In this document: piece after piece, positions 6,593 to 10,210 of the stretch
How the letters are laid out: the number at the start of each line of letters is the position of its first letter
Position numbering within the stretch: position 1 is the stretch's first letter
Position numbers and translations under genes: made by a program
Source: Oscillospiraceae bacterium
GTDB taxonomy: Bacteria > Bacillota > Clostridia > Oscillospirales > Acutalibacteraceae
Assembly: GCA_031254555.1 (NCBI GenBank)
Contig: JAIRUF010000048.1
Coordinates: 1 to 10,210, forward strand
Length of the DNA stretch: 10,210 bases
Reading direction: 5' to 3'
Notes under the pieces: generated by a model
Database searches by the model: none
What the model saw: only the letters and a program-made list of their open reading frames with translations
What the model was told of the DNA's origin: nothing

Positions 6593-7730
6593 GTTTAAGA
6601 AAATATCGTTATTGGTTATAGTAATAACACTAATATTTGCATTGTCATTAAGCGCGTCAGCACTTAAAGTGTCAGCGGATGCTGCAGTGCTAATAGAGGC
6701 AAACAGCAAAGAGGTTATTTTTGGCAAAAATGAAAATAAAAAGCGCTCGATGGCAAGCACCACAAAAATAATGACAGCGCTTATCACCCTTGAAGAAGGC
6801 AGGCATAACGATGTTGTTGTGACCACAAAAGATATGGTAAGTGTGGAGGGAACATCCATGGGACTTATAGAGGGGGATAGCGTCACCATGAAAAGTCTGG
6901 TTTACGGGATGCTGCCCCCCTCCGGTAACGATGCCGCAAACGTTGCCGCGATATCCATTGCAGGAACAACGGCCAGCTTTGCAAAACGTATGAACGAGAG
7001 GGCAGCACAAATAGGAATGAAAAACACGAACTTTGTGACTCCTTCTGGGCTGGACCACAAGGATCATTACTCAACCGCCTATGATATGGCATTGCTTGGC
7101 GCTCAGGCCATTAAAAATCCGGAATTCAGGTCGATTTGTTCATCAAGAAGCACGCGGTTAAGCTATGGTAACCCGCCGTATTTAAGGACTCTAACTAACC
7201 ATAATTCACTCCTTAAACGATATAAATATGCAATTGGAATTAAAACCGGGTTTACTAAAAAGAGCGGAAGATGCTTGGTCTCGGCCGCTGAAAAGGACGG
7301 GGTCTTACTGATTGCTGTTACTTTAAGGGCTCCCAATGACTGGGATGACCACATTAAAATGTTTGATTACGGATTTTCAAAGTATGAAAGAGTGAAGCTT
7401 GACTCAAACTTAGAGCAGTATTCGCTTAAAGTCGTTGGGGGAGATGTAAAAAAAGTGCCGGTTAAGTGCGCATATCATCCTGAGTTTACCGCAAAACTTG
7501 ACAGTGATGTTAAAATAAAACGTACGATAGAAATTAAGCATTTTGAATACGCGCCCATAATAGAAGGCGATATCGTCGGCGTGGCAAAGTATTATGACGG
7601 GCGGACTCTTGTGTGCGAGGTTCCGATAATAGCGTCTCTTAGTGTTGATATGACAGGCGAGGAAATAAAAGAGAACAAAGATGTAAAAAAAGATTCTTTC
7701 TTTGAAAAATTCTTTGGAGGGAAAGATTAA
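6591..7730 (+). CDS. D-alanyl-D-alanine carboxypeptidase (S11 family, DacF-like)
   Basis: A 379-residue secreted penicillin-binding protein that, by family, removes the terminal D-Ala from peptidoglycan stem peptides. A signal peptide starts MFKK, has a hydrophobic core at residues 5-20, and probably cleaves after Ala24 (motif ASA). The catalytic motifs are all present: STTK (nucleophile Ser56, Lys59), SGN (111-113) and KTG (218-220). A C-terminal beta domain (about 270-350) and a short Phe- and Lys-rich tail follow; the tail could be a weak amphipathic membrane anchor. I chose the TTG at 6591 because it yields a classic signal peptide and has AGGTGG five bases upstream. The longer frame from ATG 6540 would begin inside the hairpin region with an atypical N terminus. 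Its place after gerW and before rluB recalls the dacB/dacF neighbourhoods of spore formers, so a cortex role is possible, but a vegetative role cannot be excluded. Confidence 0.93.
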   Translation: MFKKISLLVIVITLIFALSLSASALKVSADAAVLIEANSKEVIFGKNENKKRSMASTTKIMTALITLEEGRHNDVVVTTKDMVSVEGTSMGLIEGDSVTMKSLVYGMLPPSGNDAANVAAISIAGTTASFAKRMNERAAQIGMKNTNFVTPSGLDHKDHYSTAYDMALLGAQAIKNPEFRSICSSRSTRLSYGNPPYLRTLTNHNSLLKRYKYAIGIKTGFTKKSGRCLVSAAEKDGVLLIAVTLRAPNDWDDHIKMFDYGFSKYERVKLDSNLEQYSLKVVGGDVKKVPVKCAYHPEFTAKLDSDVKIKRTIEIKHFEYAPIIEGDIVGVAKYYDGRTLVCEVPIIASLSVDMTGEEIKENKDVKKDSFFEKFFGGKD

Positions 7731-7746
7731 AAATAAGGAGCAAAAA

Positions 7747-8490
7747 ATGGCTGACGACAAAATCAGGCTGCAAAAGTATCTGGCCGAGTGCGGAATAGCT
7801 TCCCGAAGAAAGTCCGAGGAGCTTATTGCTGCGGGCAAAGTGTATGTAAACGGAAAAAAATCAGGCATAGGGGACACGGTTGATCCGAAAAAAGATATGG
7901 TATCAGTGGACGGGCGAAAAGTCTCAAAAAATAAAACAATGAGATATATAATGCTCTACAAGCCAAGGGGATTTATAACGACCATGAGCGATGAGCAGGG
8001 GCGCAAATGCGTGGCCCAGCTTATAACGGACGTGAATGCCAGAGTTTATCCGGTGGGAAGGCTTGACAGGGATTCAGAAGGACTGCTGCTGATTACAAAC
8101 GACGGTGAGTTTGCAAACGCTATGATGCATCCCGCAAGGCATGTCCCAAAAACATATCGTGTAACCGTGCGTCCGGATATAGGCGAGGAGCAAATAACAA
8201 AGATGATGACCGGCATGATGATAGATGAGAAAAAAACAATGCCGGCAGAGGTAAAGGTTATATTAAAAGAATCAAACAGAACCGTTATTGAGGTTGTAAT
8301 CTGTGAGGGCAGAAACCGCCAGATAAGAAAGATGTGCGAAGAACTCGGATTGGAAGTCGCAAGGCTCAAAAGGATGGCTGTAGGGCCTGTAAAGCTGGGT
8401 ATGCTGCAGCAGGGCAAGTGGCGTGACCTGTCCAAGCAAGAGGTTGACGGCTTGTTAAAAGCCGCACATATAAAACATGAAAATTATTAA
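7747..8490 (+). CDS. rluB: 23S rRNA pseudouridine synthase (RsuA/RluB/RluE/RluF family)
   Basis: A 247-residue RNA-modifying enzyme that isomerises a uridine in 23S rRNA (U2605 for the E. coli RluB homologue; the exact site here is inferred). The N-terminal S4 RNA-binding domain covers residues about 6-50 (LQKYLAECGIASRRKSEELI). The catalytic domain carries GRLDRDSEGLLL with nucleophile Asp107, then the family segments KTYRVTV and EGRNRQIRKM, and ends LKRMAVGPVKLG. I start at the ATG at 7747, with AAGGAG (7735-7740) six bases upstream; the same frame extends to 7702 inside the carboxypeptidase gene but lacks family residues there. It lies 16 bases after the carboxypeptidase stop and is probably cotranscribed with it. 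RluA-type enzymes lack this S4 and linker arrangement, so the RsuA/RluB group is favoured. No clear terminator follows. Confidence 0.95.
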   Translation: MADDKIRLQKYLAECGIASRRKSEELIAAGKVYVNGKKSGIGDTVDPKKDMVSVDGRKVSKNKTMRYIMLYKPRGFITTMSDEQGRKCVAQLITDVNARVYPVGRLDRDSEGLLLITNDGEFANAMMHPARHVPKTYRVTVRPDIGEEQITKMMTGMMIDEKKTMPAEVKVILKESNRTVIEVVICEGRNRQIRKMCEELGLEVARLKRMAVGPVKLGMLQQGKWRDLSKQEVDGLLKAAHIKHENY

Positions 8491-8695
8491 TATAAATTAA
8501 GATGATTGACAGCAAAAGAGAGTTTGCAAATTTTTAATTTTGCTCAGCATTCGTCAATGAGAAAAAGGACGGGCTTTGTTTGAAAAGCATGGTAATGTGT
8601 TACAAAAGGGTTGGTTATTGATCGGAGTTTATTTCAATGAGAAAATCATAGCTGTTCCCTGTATATATTACATCATGATTCAGATATGCTAAAGA
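8491..8695. other. Gap after rluB: weak inverted and direct repeats, no recognised gene
   Basis: No known RNA or protein family is recognisable in this AT-rich stretch. AGCAAAA (8511-8517) can pair with TTTTGCT (8538-8544), and flanking ATTGAC (8505-8510) with GTCAAT (8553-8558) across an eight-base bulge. The 12-base word TCAATGAGAAAA occurs twice (8554-8565 and 8634-8645). A 38-codon frame (TTG 8576 to TAA 8692) with AAGGA before it is open but has no recognisable relatives. No strong intrinsic terminator for rluB is present. Confidence 0.4.
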
Positions 8696-8725
8696 TTGAC
8701 AAAAGCATATAATAATTGATACAAT
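8696..8725 (+). promoter_or_regulatory. Predicted sigma-A promoter for yicC-remA-gmk
   Basis: A perfect TTGACA (8696-8701) is followed after 18 bases by TACAAT (8720-8725), preceded by TG at 8717-8718, which makes an extended -10 (TGaTACAAT). RNA would start near 8732, leaving a leader of about 68 bases before the yicC start. This is the strongest promoter-like sequence in the window. Confidence 0.8.
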
Positions 8726-8749
8726 AAATAAAAAATACGTCAAAAAACT

Positions 8750-8783
8750 AAAAGCAGGCGGGCAAAATCTACCGGCTGCTTTT
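8750..8783 (+). promoter_or_regulatory. Leader hairpin between the yicC promoter and its ribosome site
   Basis: AAAAGCAG (8750-8757) pairs with CTGCTTTT (8776-8783). After one G-G mismatch, three more pairs form (CGG 8759-8761 with CCG 8772-8774) around a 10-base loop. The right arm ends in four T residues, so it resembles a short terminator or attenuator. The yicC Shine-Dalgarno AAGGGG (8784-8789) follows directly. It lies within the predicted transcript and could attenuate the operon or stabilise its 5' end. Confidence 0.5.
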
Positions 8784-8799
8784 AAGGGGATTTGTATAA

Positions 8800-9678
8800 G
8801 TGATAAAAAGTATGACAGGCTATGGCAGGGCAAACTCGGAAGTTGATTCAATGGCGATAACGGTGGAGGTTAAAAGCGTGAATCACCGTTATTTTGAGTT
8901 GAGTTCAAGGATACCAAGAACATATGGGTTTTTGGATGAAAAGGTTAAAAGCTATCTTCAAAGCGTTATCTCAAGGGGCAAGGTAGAGTGCTATATTCAG
9001 ATAGACGCACTTGAAATGGATGATGTTATTGTTAGAGTAAATCACTCTCTGGCAGGATCCTATGTGGCTGCTCTAAAAGAGCTTGCTGATAGGCATGAGA
9101 TAAAAGACGACATATCGGTATCTTCACTTATACGTTACGGGGATATTTTCTCTGTGCACAAAGAACAGGCCGATGAAGACAGGATATGGCAAGCGGTTAA
9201 ATGTGTTCTGTCACAGGCGGTTGACTCGTTTATTAAGATGAGGGAAAAAGAGGGCGAAAAATTAAAGGACGACATGCTTTTAAGGGCCGGCAACATTATT
9301 TCAGAGGTTGAGTTTATAGAACAACGCTCTGGGCAGGTAGTCAAAGAATACACAAAAAAGTTGGAAAATAGAATAAAAGAATTACTTGAAGACGCCAAAA
9401 TTGACGATCAGAGAATCCTTATGGAAGCCGCCATTTTTTCAGACAAAACCGCAGTGGATGAGGAAACGGTAAGGCTTAGAAGTCATATAGATCAGCTTCG
9501 CATGATGCTTTCAGAGCAAGTGCCGATAGGCAGAAAACTGGACTTTTTAGTTCAGGAGATAAACAGGGAGGCAAACACAATTGGATCTAAAGCCCAGGAT
9601 GTAGCAATAGCCAAAAGGGTGCTTGAAATAAAGTCAGAGGTAGAAAAGATAAGGGAACAAGTGCAAAACATAGAATGA
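8800..9678 (+). CDS. yicC: YicC/YloC family endoribonuclease
   Basis: A 292-residue cytoplasmic protein of the YicC/YloC family, whose members have been reported as endoribonucleases acting in RNA turnover. The N-terminal YicC_N domain begins with the highly conserved [11 protein letters not shown] and continues with [18 protein letters not shown] and [11 protein letters not shown] central charged, coiled-coil-prone region (about 150-210) leads into the C-terminal DUF1732 domain, with [10 protein letters not shown], the region around [17 protein letters not shown], and [17 protein letters not shown]. The start is the GTG at 8800: it supplies the conserved MIKSMTG N terminus and has AAGGGG ten bases upstream, while the ATG at 8812 would lose four conserved residues. 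Length is normal. It precedes remA by 19 bases, matching the yloC-remA-gmk order of Bacillus, which supports a shared transcript from the promoter at 8696. Confidence 0.95.
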   Translation: MIKSMTGYGRANSEVDSMAITVEVKSVNHRYFELSSRIPRTYGFLDEKVKSYLQSVISRGKVECYIQIDALEMDDVIVRVNHSLAGSYVAALKELADRHEIKDDISVSSLIRYGDIFSVHKEQADEDRIWQAVKCVLSQAVDSFIKMREKEGEKLKDDMLLRAGNIISEVEFIEQRSGQVVKEYTKKLENRIKELLEDAKIDDQRILMEAAIFSDKTAVDEETVRLRSHIDQLRMMLSEQVPIGRKLDFLVQEINREANTIGSKAQDVAIAKRVLEIKSEVEKIREQVQNIE

Positions 9679-9697
9679 TTCTCGGGAGGGACGTTTA

Positions 9698-9967
9698 ATG
9701 AAACTCATTAATATAGGCTTCGGGAACATGATAAATGCTAGCAGGCTAATATCTATTGTCAGCCCGGAATCAGCGCCGGTAAAAAGGATAATTCAAGAGT
9801 GCAAAGAACGCGGCACATTAATTGACGCCACTCATGGGCGCAGAACAAGGGCTGTTATAATAATGGACAGCGGACATGTGGTTTTATCATACCTTCAGTC
9901 TGAGACTGTCGCTCAGCGCATGAAAAGTGACGGTGACGGTATTGGGGAGGAGACGTGTGATGAGTAA
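9698..9967 (+). CDS. remA: RemA-like DNA-binding regulator (DUF370)
   Basis: An 89-residue protein, the same length as Bacillus subtilis RemA, which is a DNA-binding activator of biofilm matrix operons. The family signature [21 protein letters not shown] is at the N terminus, and the basic DNA-contact region [12 protein letters not shown] lies at residues 43-54 (Arg48, Arg49, Arg51), with Arg16 and Pro27 also conserved. A hydrophobic strand, [17 protein letters not shown], follows. The ATG at 9698 is preceded by GGGAGGG (9684-9690) with seven bases of spacing. The gene overlaps gmk by eight bases (ATGAGTAA). Whether it controls matrix genes in this organism cannot be judged. Conservation of the yicC-remA-gmk order in non-biofilm-model Clostridia suggests a broader role. 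Confidence 0.95.
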   Translation: MKLINIGFGNMINASRLISIVSPESAPVKRIIQECKERGTLIDATHGRRTRAVIIMDSGHVVLSYLQSETVAQRMKSDGDGIGEETCDE

Positions 9968-10210
9968 TAAGGGTACTCTGGTTATCTTCTCGGGCCCATC
10001 AGGATCCGGCAAGGATACAGTGCTCGCAGAGCTTCAAAAGTTTGATGACAATATTGTGGTATCCATGTCACTGACAACCCGTAAGCCAAGATCAGGTGAG
10101 GTTAACGGAGAACATTATGTGTTTGTATCTGTTAAAGAGTTTGAGGAGAATATAGATAATGGTCAAATGATAGAGTATGTAAAATACGGCCAAAACTATT
10201 ACGGAACCCC
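9960..10210 (+). CDS. gmk: Guanylate kinase (3' end outside window)
   Basis: The first 83 codons of guanylate kinase, which uses ATP to convert GMP to GDP and is essential for GTP and dGTP supply. The P loop GPSGSGKD (residues 12-19) is intact. The GMP-binding segment [19 protein letters not shown] (about 41-59) and [11 protein letters not shown] (lid/GMP-binding region) are typical, and the window ends at YGQNYYGTP, where GMP-contacting residues normally lie. The ATG at 9960 has GGGGAGGAG (9945-9953) upstream and overlaps the remA stop. A complete protein of this family has about 200 residues, so roughly 60 percent is missing because the window ends, not because of a mutation. The next genes in many Firmicutes are rpoZ and coaBC, but they are not visible here. 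Confidence 0.97.
   Translation, partial: MSNKGTLVIFSGPSGSGKDTVLAELQKFDDNIVVSMSLTTRKPRSGEVNGEHYVFVSVKEFEENIDNGQMIEYVKYGQNYYGT

Noticed and set aside
8708..8713. TATAAT downstream of TTGACA at 8696
   Set aside because: Only six bases separate it from the -35 element; TACAAT at 8720 has correct spacing and an extended TG.
8615..8851. A 78-codon minus-strand frame across the rluB-yicC gap
   Set aside because: It runs through the predicted promoter and the conserved start of yicC, has no recognisable domain, and has no convincing ribosome site.
1..10210. Search for CRISPR arrays, insertion sequences, tRNA, rRNA, toxin-antitoxin or phage-defence genes
   Set aside because: No repeat-spacer pattern, transposase, terminal inverted repeats or known defence domains were visible; all long frames belong to conserved core families.

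Overview
The window looks like a chromosomal housekeeping segment from a low-to-moderate GC, endospore-forming Firmicute of the class Clostridia, probably an Oscillospirales-like or related anaerobe. The evidence is gene content: a GerW/YtfJ-type sporulation protein with its DUF2953 partner, scpA-scpB, a DacF-like carboxypeptidase, rluB, and the yicC-remA-gmk order typical of Firmicutes. Purine-rich Shine-Dalgarno sites, frequent AGA/AGG arginine codons and several TTG/GTG starts fit this. No species assignment is possible from the sequence alone. Every gene is on the + strand, and I see no mobile element, CRISPR array, tRNA or rRNA.

Layout. Positions 1-3030 form one tightly packed block: the 3' part of a membrane sensor histidine kinase, a DUF1385 (YqhQ-like) membrane protein and prmC (release factor glutamine methyltransferase), joined by stop/start overlaps. 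A 185-base gap with a good sigma-A-type promoter directly after the prmC stop leads into a second block (3216-8490). This block holds a site-2-protease-like M50 membrane peptidase, scpA and scpB (condensin accessory subunits), a DUF2953 membrane protein, gerW, a secreted D-Ala-D-Ala carboxypeptidase and rluB (23S rRNA pseudouridine synthase). A stable hairpin between gerW and the carboxypeptidase gene covers that gene's ribosome binding site and runs into its start codon, so it is a likely regulatory boundary. A 309-base gap (8491-8799) contains weak structured sequence, a possible 38-codon ORF, a strong extended -10 promoter and a leader hairpin. It opens a third block (8800-10210): yicC, remA and the 5' part of gmk (guanylate kinase), which runs off the window.

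How the genes work together. The window mixes chromosome organisation (ScpAB with SMC), translation (PrmC, RluB), RNA turnover (YicC), nucleotide metabolism (Gmk), envelope growth or spore cortex (carboxypeptidase) and sporulation/germination (DUF2953-GerW). The most notable points are regulatory (the carboxypeptidase hairpin and the yicC leader hairpin) and the conserved but functionally undefined DUF1385 and DUF2953 membrane proteins. I did not find a clearly new multi-gene system; most of the window is conserved core genome.
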